Below, in pieces: positions 34,618 through 46,935 of a stretch of 64,000 nucleotides of DNA. The position numbers and the translations under genes were made by a program. The notes under the pieces were generated by a model, which ran no database searches, was not told where the DNA came from, and saw only the letters and a program-made list of their open reading frames with translations. The stretch's first letter is position 1. Each line of letters begins with the position of its first letter. The stretch comes from Flexivirga oryzae (GTDB lineage Bacteria > Actinomycetota > Actinomycetes > Actinomycetales > Dermatophilaceae): positions 1,674,001 to 1,738,000 of the forward strand of contig NZ_JACHVQ010000001.1 in the NCBI RefSeq assembly GCF_014190805.1, given 5' to 3'.

Positions 34618-34803
34618 CTAGGCGGTGCGGCGGACACGGATGATGCGGCGCCGCAACCAGACCCGGCGTGCGCCGCCGAGGTAGAGACGCGTGCGGGCCA
34701 GCTCCCAGTGGCCGTATTCGGCGTGGTCGGCCAGTACCTGCCGCACGTCCGTGCGGCTCGTGTTGCGCGGGAAGTTCAGCACTCGGAACTCGTACTCGGT
34801 CAT
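34618..34803 (-). CDS. DUF5703-family small protein
   Basis: A 61-residue basic protein, ATG 34803: MTEYEFRVLNFPRNTSRTDV, then LADHAEYGHWELARTRLYLG and a tail rich in Arg (VWLRRRIIRVRRTA). The block EYGHWEL-x-R and the RRVWLRRRI end are the family signature, common in actinobacteria. The function is unknown. It ends against the 36-bp repeat array. Confidence 0.88.
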   Translation of the reverse strand: MTEYEFRVLNFPRNTSRTDVRQVLADHAEYGHWELARTRLYLGGARRVWLRRRIIRVRRTA

Positions 34804-34897
34804 CGCCGCCCATTATCACCCGAAGAAGCTCCAGTCCGGCGCTCTGGCAGGGGCGTTGCTCTATTACGAAGAGCCTCCGAACCGGTACGGTCGATCC

Positions 34898-35272
34898 ATG
34901 ACCGCAGACCCGCGTGCCGCATTGTCCGCCCTGGTGAGTGCGTTGGAACGACACCTGGAGGCCGCCGCATCCCGGCGCAGCGAGAACGACCCGGCGGTGG
35001 TCGCGGCCTACCGCGACCTCGCGGACGCCTTCGAGGACTACGACGACGCCCTCATGGACACCTACGGCGAGGTCACCCCGCTGGAGGTCTACACCGGCGA
35101 CGATGACGACGAACCCGATGAGGACGAGGACATCGAGGACGAATCCGACGAGGACGAGGACGCCGAGGATCTGGCGGAAGACCTGCGCGACGAGGACGAC
35201 GACGAGCGGTACATCGGGCTGTCCGGTGACGACACCGACGACCTCGACTTCGAGGACTCCGACCGCACGTAG
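34898..35272 (+). CDS. Acidic protein of unknown function
   Basis: A 124-residue protein, ATG 34898. The first 70 residues form two amphipathic helices (LSALVSALERHLEAAASRRS, YRDLADAFEDYDDALMDTYG). From about residue 68 it is almost wholly Asp/Glu, a low-complexity acidic tail likely to be disordered. Similar acidic proteins follow DUF5703 in related actinobacteria. It ends 3 bp before the convergent aldo/keto reductase. Confidence 0.7.
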   Translation: MTADPRAALSALVSALERHLEAAASRRSENDPAVVAAYRDLADAFEDYDDALMDTYGEVTPLEVYTGDDDDEPDEDEDIEDESDEDEDAEDLAEDLRDEDDDERYIGLSGDDTDDLDFEDSDRT

Positions 35273-35275
35273 GTC

Positions 35276-36220
35276 CTACCGGCTGCTGTCGGACACGTCG
35301 TCCAGCGCCTGCGCGATCGCCGGCGGCAAGGACGTCTCGGCACCCTCGAGCACCGTCCGGAGCTGCGTCCTGTTACGCGCCCCGACGATCAGTGAACTGA
35401 TCCCGGGACGTGCGCGTGCCCAGCCGAGCGCGACCTGCGCAGGGCTGACACCGAGACCGTCAGCCGCGGTGGCCACGGCATCCACGATCGGGTCGGCGGC
35501 GCCGCCCAGCCGCCGGGCCGCCCAGCCGGTATGCCGTCCCGACGCCGCACGCGAATCGGCCGGCACCCCGCGGCGGTACTTGCCGGTGAGCACGCCACCG
35601 CCAAGTGGCGCCCAGGCCAGCAGCCCCGCGCCGACATGCGCGGCGGCCGGCACCAGTTCGGCATCCGCCGAGCGCTCCACCAAGGAGTACTCGATCTCGT
35701 TGGCGGTCAACGGGATCCGTGCATCACGAAGCACGGCAGCGGCGGCCACCAGCTGCCAGCCGTTGTAGTTGGAGACCCCGACATACCGCGCCCGACCCGT
35801 GGTCACGGCGTGTTCCAGTGCGGACATCGTCTCGGCGAGCGGCACGTCGTCCGCCCAGGTGTGCACCAACCACAGATCGAGGTGATCGGTCCCCAGCCGG
35901 TGCAAGGACGCATCGAGTTGGCTCAACAGGGTGCCCCGTGAGGTGTCCACGACCCGCGACCCGGTCGTGCGGGAGATGCCCGCCTTGCCCACGAGCACCA
36001 GCTCGTCCCGGTCACTCTGCTTGATCAGCCGGCCCAGGATCTCCTCCGCGTCACCGTCGCCGTAGCCGTACGCCGTGTCGATCGTCGTCCCGCCGGCGTC
36101 GCGGAAATCCTGCAGGATCTCCTCCGCGAAGACCTCGTCGACCGTGTCCCCCCAGTTCATCGTGCCCAGTGTGAGTTCGCTCACCCGTAGCCCGGACCTG
36201 CCCACATTCACCGATTGCAC
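35276..36220 (-). CDS. Aldo/keto reductase
   Basis: A 314-residue NADPH-dependent oxidoreductase of the TIM-barrel AKR superfamily, ATG 36220. The catalytic tetrad region is seen as TTIDTAYGYGDGDAEE (Asp, Tyr), VLVGKAG (Lys) and LWLVHTWADD (His); cofactor-binding residues lie in LIVGARNRTQL near the C-terminus. Substrate unknown; general carbonyl reduction. It stands alone, with a tandem repeat in the gap on its right. Confidence 0.92.
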   Translation of the reverse strand: MQSVNVGRSGLRVSELTLGTMNWGDTVDEVFAEEILQDFRDAGGTTIDTAYGYGDGDAEEILGRLIKQSDRDELVLVGKAGISRTTGSRVVDTSRGTLLSQLDASLHRLGTDHLDLWLVHTWADDVPLAETMSALEHAVTTGRARYVGVSNYNGWQLVAAAAVLRDARIPLTANEIEYSLVERSADAELVPAAAHVGAGLLAWAPLGGGVLTGKYRRGVPADSRAASGRHTGWAARRLGGAADPIVDAVATAADGLGVSPAQVALGWARARPGISSLIVGARNRTQLRTVLEGAETSLPPAIAQALDDVSDSSR

Positions 36221-36276
36221 GGGACAACCGTAGTGGGCAACGCTCCTGTCTCCCCGTAACCGGGCGCCGCCCTGAG

Positions 36277-36375
36277 TAGGCCGGAGCTTGCGGAGGCCGT
36301 ATCGAAGGGTAGGCCGGAGCTTGCGGAGGCCGTATCGAAGGGTAGGCCGGAGCTTGCGGAGGCCGTATCGAAGGG
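36277..36375. repeat. Tandem repeat, three 33-bp units
   Basis: Three identical 33-bp units begin at 36277, 36310 and 36343, each TAGGCCGGAGCTTGCGGAGG followed by CCGTATCGAAGGG. The last ends 13 bp before the LLM oxidoreductase ATG, so the array occupies that gene's promoter region. Read on the other strand it starts CCCTTCGATACGGCC, matching the core of the repeat at 34431. Confidence 0.92.
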
Positions 36376-36388
36376 TAGCGTCGACCCC

Positions 36389-37453
36389 ATGGATCTTGGC
36401 ATCAACCTCGGGTACTGGGGCACCGCCGGCACCGACGACCTCGCCGCGATGAAGGAGCTGTGCAAGGCCGCGGACCGGGCGGGTTATCGGGTCGCCTGGC
36501 TGGCGGAGGCGTACGGCTCGGATGTGCCGTCACTGGCGGCATACCTCAGTGCCTTCACCAAGGATCTGGAGTGGGGGAGCGCGGTGTTCCAGATCCCCGC
36601 GCGGACGCCTGCGATGACCGCCATGACCGCGGCGACGCTCGACAAGATCACCGGTGGCCGTTTCCGGCTCGGCCTGGGGGTCTCCGGGCCACAGGTCAGC
36701 GAGGGCTGGCACGGTGTGCGGTTCGATGATCCGCTGGGCCGCACCCGGGAGTACGTCGACATCATCCGCCTCGCGTTCGGACGCAAGAACGTCGAATACC
36801 ACGGCAAACACTTCGAATTGCCGCTACCGGACGGCCCCGGCAAGGCCCTGCGGCTGCTCCTGCTGCCGGAACGGCCGCAGGTGCCGATCTATCTGGCCGC
36901 GATCGGGCCGCGGAACATGGAGCTCACCGGTGAGATCGCCGACGGTTGGCTGGGCATCTTCGTCAGCCCCGAGCACCTTCCCGAGCAACTGCAGCAGCTG
37001 CGCACCGGCCGCGAGAAGGCCGGACACGAGGGCGGCGCCCTCGACGGATTCGACATCGCTGCGTCCGCGGGCCTGAGCATCGCGAACGACCTCGACACCG
37101 GCGCCGACCGCCTGCGTGACAATGCGGCGCTGTATGTCGGGGGCATGGGTTCACGGAAGAAGAACTTCTACAACGCGCTTGCCCGGCGGATGGGTTTCGA
37201 GGACGCCGCGCAACAAGTGCAGGACCTCTACCTGGACCGCAAGCACCGCGATGCGGCGGCGGCCGTGCCGCGCGACTTCATCGACCGCACCGCCCTCATC
37301 GGGCCCCGCGAGCACATCGCCGAGCGACTGCATGCGTATGCCGAGGCAGGCGTGACCACGCTCAACGTGTCGCCGACCGGCGAAAACCTGCCCGAACGGA
37401 TCGCCGCGCTGCACACGCTCGCCGACATCATGGACGCCGAAGGGCTGCGCTGA
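36389..37453 (+). CDS. LLM-class F420-dependent oxidoreductase
   Basis: A 354-residue luciferase-like TIM-barrel enzyme, ATG 36389 (MDLGINLGYWGTAG). Typical blocks are AWLAEAYGSDVPSLAAYLSA, GGRFRLGLGVSGPQVSEGWHG and VPIYLAAIGPRNMELTGEIADG. The family usually uses coenzyme F420 in actinobacteria to reduce or oxidise small molecules; the substrate is unknown. It is followed after 4 bp by the phosphatase gene, forming the start of a rightward run to MshC. Confidence 0.9.
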   Translation: MDLGINLGYWGTAGTDDLAAMKELCKAADRAGYRVAWLAEAYGSDVPSLAAYLSAFTKDLEWGSAVFQIPARTPAMTAMTAATLDKITGGRFRLGLGVSGPQVSEGWHGVRFDDPLGRTREYVDIIRLAFGRKNVEYHGKHFELPLPDGPGKALRLLLLPERPQVPIYLAAIGPRNMELTGEIADGWLGIFVSPEHLPEQLQQLRTGREKAGHEGGALDGFDIAASAGLSIANDLDTGADRLRDNAALYVGGMGSRKKNFYNALARRMGFEDAAQQVQDLYLDRKHRDAAAAVPRDFIDRTALIGPREHIAERLHAYAEAGVTTLNVSPTGENLPERIAALHTLADIMDAEGLR

Positions 37454-37457
37454 CCCG

Positions 37458-38168
37458 ATGGCCACGGTTCTGCTGCTGCGGCACGGCCGCACCACGTCCA
37501 ACACCTCCGGCGTGCTGGCCGGCTGGACGCCCCACATCGGCCTCGACGAAACCGGTGAGCGGCAGGTCCGGGACGCGCGGAAACGACTGGAACAACTGCC
37601 GATCGCGCGGATCGTCAGCAGCCCGCTGCAGCGCTGCCAGGAGACGGCGGCCGCGGTCAGCGGCGGGTCCCTCGCCATACCCGTCGAGACCGACGAGCGA
37701 CTCGGTGAGTGCCGCTACGGTGCCTGGACCGGGCGCAAGATCAGCGAACTGGCCAAGGACGACCTGTGGCGCACCGTCCAGGACCAGCCGTCGGCAGCGG
37801 TGTTCCCGCCATCGCCTGAGTACGCGCACGAGTCGCTGGCGGAGATGTCCGCGCGGGCCGTCGCGGCGGTGCGGGAGATCGACGCGCAGGTGGAGGCCGA
37901 GCACGGTGCCGGCGCGATCTGGGTCGCGGTGTCCCACGGCGACGTCATCAAGGCGGTCCTCGCGGACGCCCTCGGCAACCACCTCGACGAGTTCCAGCGC
38001 ATCGTCGTCGGCCCGGCGTCGGTCAGCGCGGTCCGCTACACCGCACGGCGCCCGTTCGTGCTGCGGATCAACGATGCGACGGGCGACCTCGGTGACCTCC
38101 ACGTCAAACCAGACCCGTCTGGCGACGCGACACCCGGAGGCGAGACCGGCGCCGGCACATCGGATTAG
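37458..38168 (+). CDS. Histidine phosphatase family protein (MSMEG_4193 type)
   Basis: A 236-residue enzyme, ATG 37458. The phosphohistidine motif is LLRHGRTTSN; the second catalytic His is in WVAVSHGDVIKAVLADALG. SPLQRCQETAAA and DERLGECRYGAWTGR complete the active site. It belongs to the branch found next to DUF3090 and SCO1664-like genes in actinobacteria, as here. It probably dephosphorylates a small metabolite or protein. Confidence 0.92.
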   Translation: MATVLLLRHGRTTSNTSGVLAGWTPHIGLDETGERQVRDARKRLEQLPIARIVSSPLQRCQETAAAVSGGSLAIPVETDERLGECRYGAWTGRKISELAKDDLWRTVQDQPSAAVFPPSPEYAHESLAEMSARAVAAVREIDAQVEAEHGAGAIWVAVSHGDVIKAVLADALGNHLDEFQRIVVGPASVSAVRYTARRPFVLRINDATGDLGDLHVKPDPSGDATPGGETGAGTSD

Positions 38169-38178
38169 GCTCAGCGAT

Positions 38179-38718
38179 ATGCCGACCCAAGAGTTCAACC
38201 ACCCGGACCGGTTCGTCGCCGGCACCGTCGGCCCGCCCGGTGCACGCACCTTCTTCCTGCAGGCGGTCCAGGGCCGGCGGGTGGTGTCGGTGTCGCTGGA
38301 GAAGGAGCAGGTTGCCGTGCTCGCGGAGCGGGTCAACGACCTGCTGGACGAGCTGGCGATCGACGAGGACCTGCCGGTCGCCGAGGAGGACAACGAGCCG
38401 CTGACGCCGCCGATCGAGGACGAGTTCCGGGTCAGCACGCTCAGCCTGGCCTGGGAGCCCGAGCAGCAGGTGCTGATCATCGAGGCCCACGATCGGCAGG
38501 TCGAGCTGGAGCCGACCGAGGACGGGGAGGAACTGCGCGAGGTGACCGACCCCGACGCGCAACTCGTCCGGGTGCTGCTGGACGCCGCGCAGGCCCGGGA
38601 ATTCGCCCGCCGCGGGCTGGCAGCCGTCGCCGACGGCCGCCCGGCGTGTCCCTTCTGCGGTGGTCCGCTCGACCCGGACGGCCACATCTGCCCCCGTGCC
38701 AACGGCTATCGACGCTGA
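38179..38718 (+). CDS. DUF3090 family protein
   Basis: A 179-residue protein, ATG 38179. The start FNHPDRFVAGTVGPPGARTF and the C-terminal ACPFCGGPLDPDGHICPRANGY (two CxxC-like pairs, likely a zinc knuckle) define the family. It is nearly always between the phosphatase and a kinase-like SCO1664 gene, suggesting a common complex or pathway. Its role is unknown. Confidence 0.9.
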   Translation: MPTQEFNHPDRFVAGTVGPPGARTFFLQAVQGRRVVSVSLEKEQVAVLAERVNDLLDELAIDEDLPVAEEDNEPLTPPIEDEFRVSTLSLAWEPEQQVLIIEAHDRQVELEPTEDGEELREVTDPDAQLVRVLLDAAQAREFARRGLAAVADGRPACPFCGGPLDPDGHICPRANGYRR

Positions 38719-39505
38719 ACGCCTGCAGCGGCTGCTGAACGACGGCCCGCTGGAGGTGGAGGGCCGGCTCGTCGAGGCGTCCAACCTGGTGCTGCGCGTT
38801 TGGATCGACGCCGACGACGAACGGGTCTGCGCCGTTTACAAACCGATCCGCGGGGAACGCCCGCTGTGGGACTTCCCCGAGGGGTCGCTGGCGGGGCGCG
38901 AGTACGCCGCCTACCTGGTCGCCACGGCCGGGGGCTGGGACTGCGTGCCGGTGACGGCGCTGCGCGTGGACGGGCCGTTCGGCGCCGGCTCGGTGCAGCA
39001 GTGGGTGGGTCCGCTCGAGCCGGTCACCGACAACGGCCTGCTGCGCATCGACCCGATCGCCGCGGTGCCGGACAACTACCTGCCGGTGCTCGGCGTCCGC
39101 GACGACGACGACCGGCCGCTCGTGGTCTCGCACGGCGCGCAGGAGCAACTGCGCGAGGTCGCGCTGCTGGACGTGGTGCTGAACAACGCCGACCGCAAGG
39201 GTTCCGCGCTCATCGTCGACGAGGGGCACCTGTATGCCGTGGACCACGGCCTGACGCTGCACGCGGAGGAGAAGCTGCGCACCGTCCTGTGGGGCTTCGC
39301 CGGCGAGCAGCTGCGCGACGCGGAATGCGCGCGGCTGACCGAGCTGGCCGACGCGGTCAGCGGCACGCTGGGCGAGAAGCTGCGGCACGTCATACAGGAC
39401 GATGAAGTTGCTGCCCTCGAGGAGCGCATCGAGGACCTGCTGGACGCCGGCCGGATGCCCGCGCCGCCGGACGACCGGCATCCGCTGCCCTGGCCGCTCT
39501 GGTGA
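38696..39505 (+). CDS. SCO1664-family protein (PI3K/HipA-like kinase fold)
   Basis: A 269-residue protein. GTG 38696 (VPTAIDAERLQRLL) is preferred; it overlaps the DUF3090 gene by 23 bp. Kinase-like features are the AVYKPIRGERPLWDFPEG segment (Lys for ATP), LLDVVLNNADRKGSALIVDE (catalytic Asp/Asn) and LYAVDHGLTLH (metal Asp). These match the phosphatidylinositol-3/4-kinase-like fold also used by HipA. The substrate is unknown. Pairing with a phosphatase two genes upstream suggests an opposing reaction. Confidence 0.85.
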   Translation: MPTAIDAERLQRLLNDGPLEVEGRLVEASNLVLRVWIDADDERVCAVYKPIRGERPLWDFPEGSLAGREYAAYLVATAGGWDCVPVTALRVDGPFGAGSVQQWVGPLEPVTDNGLLRIDPIAAVPDNYLPVLGVRDDDDRPLVVSHGAQEQLREVALLDVVLNNADRKGSALIVDEGHLYAVDHGLTLHAEEKLRTVLWGFAGEQLRDAECARLTELADAVSGTLGEKLRHVIQDDEVAALEERIEDLLDAGRMPAPPDDRHPLPWPLW

Positions 39506-39555
39506 GCTCGGCCCGGGGACACGAGCGGAGAGGTGATCCGCTTATCCTGGAAGGC

Positions 39556-40803
39556 GTGACCATTGCTCCGTGGGCCTCTCCGAATCTGCCTCGTGTGGAA
39601 GGGAACGGCCGTCAGCTGTCCCTCTGGCAGCACCGATCGGACAGTGTCGAAGACATCCGTGCCGGTGCTACGGCCACGATGTACGTCTGTGGGATCACCC
39701 CGTATGACGCCACGCATCTCGGGCACGCGGCGACCTACGTGACGTTCGACCTCGCGGCGCGGGTGCTGTGGGACGCCGGGCACTCGGTCCGGTACGTGCA
39801 GAACGTCACCGACATCGACGACCCGCTGCTGGAGCGCGCGGCGCGAGACGGCGTGGACTGGCGCGACCTGGCCACCCAGGAGATCGAGCTGTTCCACACC
39901 GACATGGAAGCGCTGCGGGTGCTGCCGCCGGACCACTACGTGAGCGTCGTCGAGACGATGCAGCGGCACGTTGCGACGATCGAGGGCCTGGCCGCCAAGG
40001 GCGTGACCTACACGATCGCGACTCCGGACGCCGTCGAGCCCGGTGCGGAAGACGTCTATCTCGACCTGTCCACCCAGCCGACCTTCGGCTCGGAGAGCGG
40101 CTGGACGCGGGAGCAGATGCTGGAGGTTTTCGCCGAGCGCGGGGGAGACCCCGACCGGGACGGCAAGCGCGACCGGCTGGACCCGTTGCTGTGGCGCGTG
40201 GAGCGCGCCGGGGAACCCGCGTGGGACGGCAGGAGCCTGCACCGCGGCCGTCCGGGCTGGCACGTGGAGTGCACCACCATCGCGCTGGATCACCTCGGCA
40301 TGGGCTTCGACCTGCAGGGTGGCGGCACCGACCTGATCTTCCCGCACCACGAGATGTCCGCCGTGCAGGCGGTCGCGCTGACCGACGACCCACCGTTCGC
40401 GCACGCCTACGCGCACCAGGCGATGGTCGGCTACGACGGCGAGAAGATGAGCAAGTCCAAGGGCAACCTGGTGCGGGTGTCACAGCTGCGCCGGGCCGGC
40501 GTCGACCCGATGGCGATCCGGCTGGTGCTGCTGGCGCAGCACTACCGCACGCCGTGGGAGTACACCGACGGGCTGCTCGACAACGCCGTGAAGCGCTGGG
40601 ACCGGTGGACGCGTGCCCTGCAGTGCCGTGGCGACGAGGACGCCGACCAGCTGATCGACGGCATCCGCGACGCCCTCGCGCACGACCTGCACAGCGCCGA
40701 GGCGCTGGAGCTGGTGGACGAGTGGGCGGCAGGGGCCGAGACCGGCTCGCCGAGCCCGCGGGTGATCGACGCACTGGACGCGCTGCTCGGCATACGGGGC
40801 TGA
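39556..40803 (+). CDS. mshC: Cysteine:glucosaminyl-inositol ligase MshC (mycothiol synthesis)
   Basis: A 415-residue ATP-dependent ligase, from GTG 39556 (VTIAPWASPNLP), close to the length of known MshC. GTG 39502, overlapping the upstream stop, is an alternative. It joins cysteine to GlcN-Ins, the penultimate step of mycothiol synthesis. It has the class I synthetase fold related to CysRS: zinc cysteine in MYVCGITPYDATHLGHA with the HIGH-like THLGHA near residue 53, HVECTTIALDHLG, and KMSKSKGN near 297. The KCSW-type anticodon domain of CysRS is absent, which separates it from cysS. Confidence 0.93.
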   Translation: MTIAPWASPNLPRVEGNGRQLSLWQHRSDSVEDIRAGATATMYVCGITPYDATHLGHAATYVTFDLAARVLWDAGHSVRYVQNVTDIDDPLLERAARDGVDWRDLATQEIELFHTDMEALRVLPPDHYVSVVETMQRHVATIEGLAAKGVTYTIATPDAVEPGAEDVYLDLSTQPTFGSESGWTREQMLEVFAERGGDPDRDGKRDRLDPLLWRVERAGEPAWDGRSLHRGRPGWHVECTTIALDHLGMGFDLQGGGTDLIFPHHEMSAVQAVALTDDPPFAHAYAHQAMVGYDGEKMSKSKGNLVRVSQLRRAGVDPMAIRLVLLAQHYRTPWEYTDGLLDNAVKRWDRWTRALQCRGDEDADQLIDGIRDALAHDLHSAEALELVDEWAAGAETGSPSPRVIDALDALLGIRG

Positions 40804-40842
40804 GTCGGGGGCGTCCCTAGGCGTCCCGGGGCGTCCCGAGGC

Positions 40843-41131
40843 GGCGTCCCGAAGTGCCGACGGTCGCGGGTAGGGGACGGGTTTGCCGGCGGACGGCGTC
40901 CCGAAGTGCCGACGGTCGCGGGTTGGGGACGGGTTTGCCGGCGGACGGCGTCCCGAAGTGCCGACAGTCGCGGGCAGGGGACGGGTATGCCGGCGGAGGG
41001 CGTCCCGAAGTGCCGACGGTCGCGGGTAGGGGACGGGTTTGCCGGCGGAGGGCGTCCCGAAGTGCCGACGGTCGCGGGTAGGGGACGGGTTTGCCGGCGG
41101 AGGGCGTCCCGAAGTGCCGACGGTCGCGGGT
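40843..41131. repeat. Tandem repeat, five and a half 52-bp units
   Basis: Units of 52 bp begin at 40843, 40895, 40947, 40999 and 41051, with a partial sixth from 41103 to about 41131. Each starts GGCGTCCCGAAGTGCCGACG and contains GGGGACGGG and TTTGCCGGCGGA. Copies differ at a few positions (GGAC or GGAG at the end, TTT or TAT in the middle). The array fills the gap between mshC and the convergent PAC2 gene and reaches the PAC2 stop codon. Confidence 0.93.
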
Positions 41132-41976
41132 TAGTCGTCGGTCTCGCGGCGGCGCAGGTATTTCTCGAACTCCCGCGCGATGGCATCACCGCTGGCTTCC
41201 GGCAGCTCGGTGGTGTCCTGGGTCTGCTCCAGCGAATGCACGTACTCGGCGACCTCGTCGTCGGAGGCGGCCAGCTCGTCGACGCCGTGCTCCCAGGCCC
41301 GTGCCTGCTCCTGCAGGTCGGCGTGCCCGATCAGCGCGTCGAAGAGCTCCTCGAGCCGGGTCAGCAGCGCCAGTGTCGCCTTCGGGGACGGGCTGGCGCC
41401 GGCGTAGTGCGGCACCGCGGCCCAGCAGGACAGGGTCGGGACGCCGGCGTGGTGTGCGGCGTCGGTGAAGACGCCGACGATGCCCGTCGGACCCTCGTAG
41501 CGGTTGCCCTCCACGTCATACCGCTGCCGGGTCTCCTCGTGCTCGGAGGTGACGGTGACCGGGATCGGGCGGGTGTGCGGGACGTCGGCCAGCAGCCCGC
41601 CGAGGGTGATGATCATGCCCACACCGCACTCGGCCGCGAAGCCCATCAGCTCCTCGGTGAAGCTGCGCCACTTCATCGACGGCTCGATGCCCTGCACCAG
41701 GATGACGTCGCGGTCCAGCGGCGTGTCCTGCGCCAGGAAGATGCGGGTCGTCGGCCAGACGATCTCGCGGCGGCCGGTGTCGCTCGTGATGCGCGGCCGG
41801 TTGACCTGGAAGTCGTAGTAGATCTCCGGGTCGAGCTGGGCGACAGGCACCGCGTCCCACGTCCCGATCAGGTGCCCGACGGTCGCGGAGGCGGTCTCGC
41901 CCGCGTCGTTCCACCCCTCGAACGCGGCGATCATGATCGGGTCGCGCAGCAGCGGCACGTCCTCGAGTTCGATCAC
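41131..41976 (-). CDS. PAC2-family protein (proteasome assembly chaperone-like)
   Basis: A 281-residue cytoplasmic protein, ATG 41976 (MIELEDVPLLRDPIMIAAFE). GWNDAGETASATVGHL, DVILVQGIEPSMKW and GMIITLGGLLADVPHTRPIPV are family blocks. It is related to eukaryotic proteasome assembly chaperone PAC2. In actinobacteria it is conserved, its role is not settled, and it is often near metH and mshC as here. Its final codons lie in the edge of the 52-bp repeat array. Confidence 0.93.
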   Translation of the reverse strand: MIELEDVPLLRDPIMIAAFEGWNDAGETASATVGHLIGTWDAVPVAQLDPEIYYDFQVNRPRITSDTGRREIVWPTTRIFLAQDTPLDRDVILVQGIEPSMKWRSFTEELMGFAAECGVGMIITLGGLLADVPHTRPIPVTVTSEHEETRQRYDVEGNRYEGPTGIVGVFTDAAHHAGVPTLSCWAAVPHYAGASPSPKATLALLTRLEELFDALIGHADLQEQARAWEHGVDELAASDDEVAEYVHSLEQTQDTTELPEASGDAIAREFEKYLRRRETDD

Positions 41977-42150
41977 CCGGCTCCTCCTCGTCCTTCGATA
42001 CGGCTGCAGACAGCAGCTTAAGCAGTGTCGGCGCCCGTGGCCCTCTCAAACGCGCGGTCACGGACCGATGTTCGAGACCACCGAGAGTGACAACGACAGT
42101 CCCGTTAGAATCATGCCGTTCTGCGCAAACTTCCCTGAAGGGACCCCACA
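41977..42150. other. Divergent intergenic region upstream of metH
   Basis: This 174-bp gap holds promoters for the divergent PAC2 and metH genes. A CCTTCGATACGGC fragment of the dispersed repeat lies near 41991. A small hairpin TCCCT-GA-AGGGA overlaps the presumed metH ribosome site near 42132-42143. No cobalamin, SAM or SAH riboswitch consensus was recognised by eye. Confidence 0.4.
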
Positions 42151-45969
<3,819 letters not shown>

Positions 45970-45971
45970 CC

Positions 45972-46703
45972 ATCAGCACCGATCAACCGACCGCCGTCAG
46001 CAATGGCCGCGTAGCGGCAGAACGCAGTGACGGAGCGCATCGAGGTCCCGCCCTACCCGCAGCTGTCCTGTGGGACATGGACGGGACGCTGGTCGACACC
46101 GAACCGCTGTGGATCGCTGCCGAGAAGGAGCTGGTCGCGTCGTACGGCGGCGTGTGGGGCGACGACATGGCCCATCAACTGGTCGGTAATTCGCTGATCG
46201 TCTCCGGCCAGATCATCCGGGACAACAGCCCGGTGACGTTGTCCACCGAGGAGATCGTCGACTACCTGCTCGAGCGGGTGATCGCCGGCATGCGCCGGCA
46301 CGTGCCGTGGCGCCCGGGCGCCGCTGAACTGCTGAAACACCTGGTGGCAGAGGGGATTCCGAACGCGCTGGTGACGATGTCGTACGAGTCCTTCGCCGGC
46401 GTCCTCATCGATGCGGTGCCGGAAGGCACCTTCACGGTGGTCGTCACCGGTGACAAGGTGAGCAAGGGGAAACCGGACCCGGAGGCCTACACGACGGCGG
46501 TGGCGGCGCTCGGCGTGCCCGCCTCCGAGTGCGTGGCGATCGAGGACTCGATCCCCGGTGTGCGTGCGGCCGTCTCTGCCGGCGTTCCCACCATCGCGGT
46601 CCCACACGTCACCGCGGTGCCGGAGATCGACGGTGCAACCCGCGTCGACACGTTGGTCGGGCTCACCCCTGGCCGGCTGCGCGCAGTCGTTCAGCGCGGT
46701 TGA
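45972..46703 (+). CDS. HAD-family phosphatase with no ordinary start codon
   Basis: About 243 residues if started at 45972. HAD motifs: LWDMDGTLVDTE (nucleophile Asp), ALVTMSYESF (Ser/Thr), and VSKGKPDPEAY with CVAIEDSIPGVRAA (Lys, acidic pair). These fit beta-phosphoglucomutase-like phosphatases. No in-frame ATG, GTG or TTG lies between the metH stop (45969) and the catalytic DMDGT. A good GGAGGA ribosome site (about 45959-45964) sits 7 bases before ATC at 45972, so an AUC start is the best fit. A longer start inside metH, or a base-call error changing ATG, are alternatives. Confidence 0.75.
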   Translation: MSTDQPTAVSNGRVAAERSDGAHRGPALPAAVLWDMDGTLVDTEPLWIAAEKELVASYGGVWGDDMAHQLVGNSLIVSGQIIRDNSPVTLSTEEIVDYLLERVIAGMRRHVPWRPGAAELLKHLVAEGIPNALVTMSYESFAGVLIDAVPEGTFTVVVTGDKVSKGKPDPEAYTTAVAALGVPASECVAIEDSIPGVRAAVSAGVPTIAVPHVTAVPEIDGATRVDTLVGLTPGRLRAVVQRG

Positions 46704-46935
46704 GGCTCCGCTGCGGCCACTGAACAGGCCCTGGACGCACCGCATTGCGTCGCGACGAACGCCGCGCAGTTGCTGCCGCGGAGGCCGAGCCATCGCCGAC
46801 GACCCCGCTGACCTGGCCGAGGTCCGTGCGATCCAGGACGAGATCAGGGGTGAGGTCTACCGCCTGCCGACACGAGCTCTAAAGCTGGCAGCGCGCGCGA
46901 CCCGCCTGGTCGCGACCGGGGCATTGACCACCACC

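Noticed and set aside
34388..34621. Repeat protein of APRPTQPS units
   Set aside because: It arises from the 36-bp DNA array being a multiple of three; there is no ribosome site and the same DNA family is non-coding elsewhere in the window.
39556..40803. Cysteinyl-tRNA synthetase
   Set aside because: It ends shortly after the KMSKS region and lacks the anticodon-binding domain; length and context match MshC.
40854..42021. Rightward frames made of GVPKCRRSR-type repeats
   Set aside because: They translate the 52-bp repeats and then run antisense to the PAC2 gene; unlikely to be real proteins.
41977..42150. Cobalamin or SAM/SAH riboswitch before metH
   Set aside because: No B12 box or SAM/SAH core recognised by eye; only a small hairpin near the ribosome site. 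A covariance-model search would be decisive.
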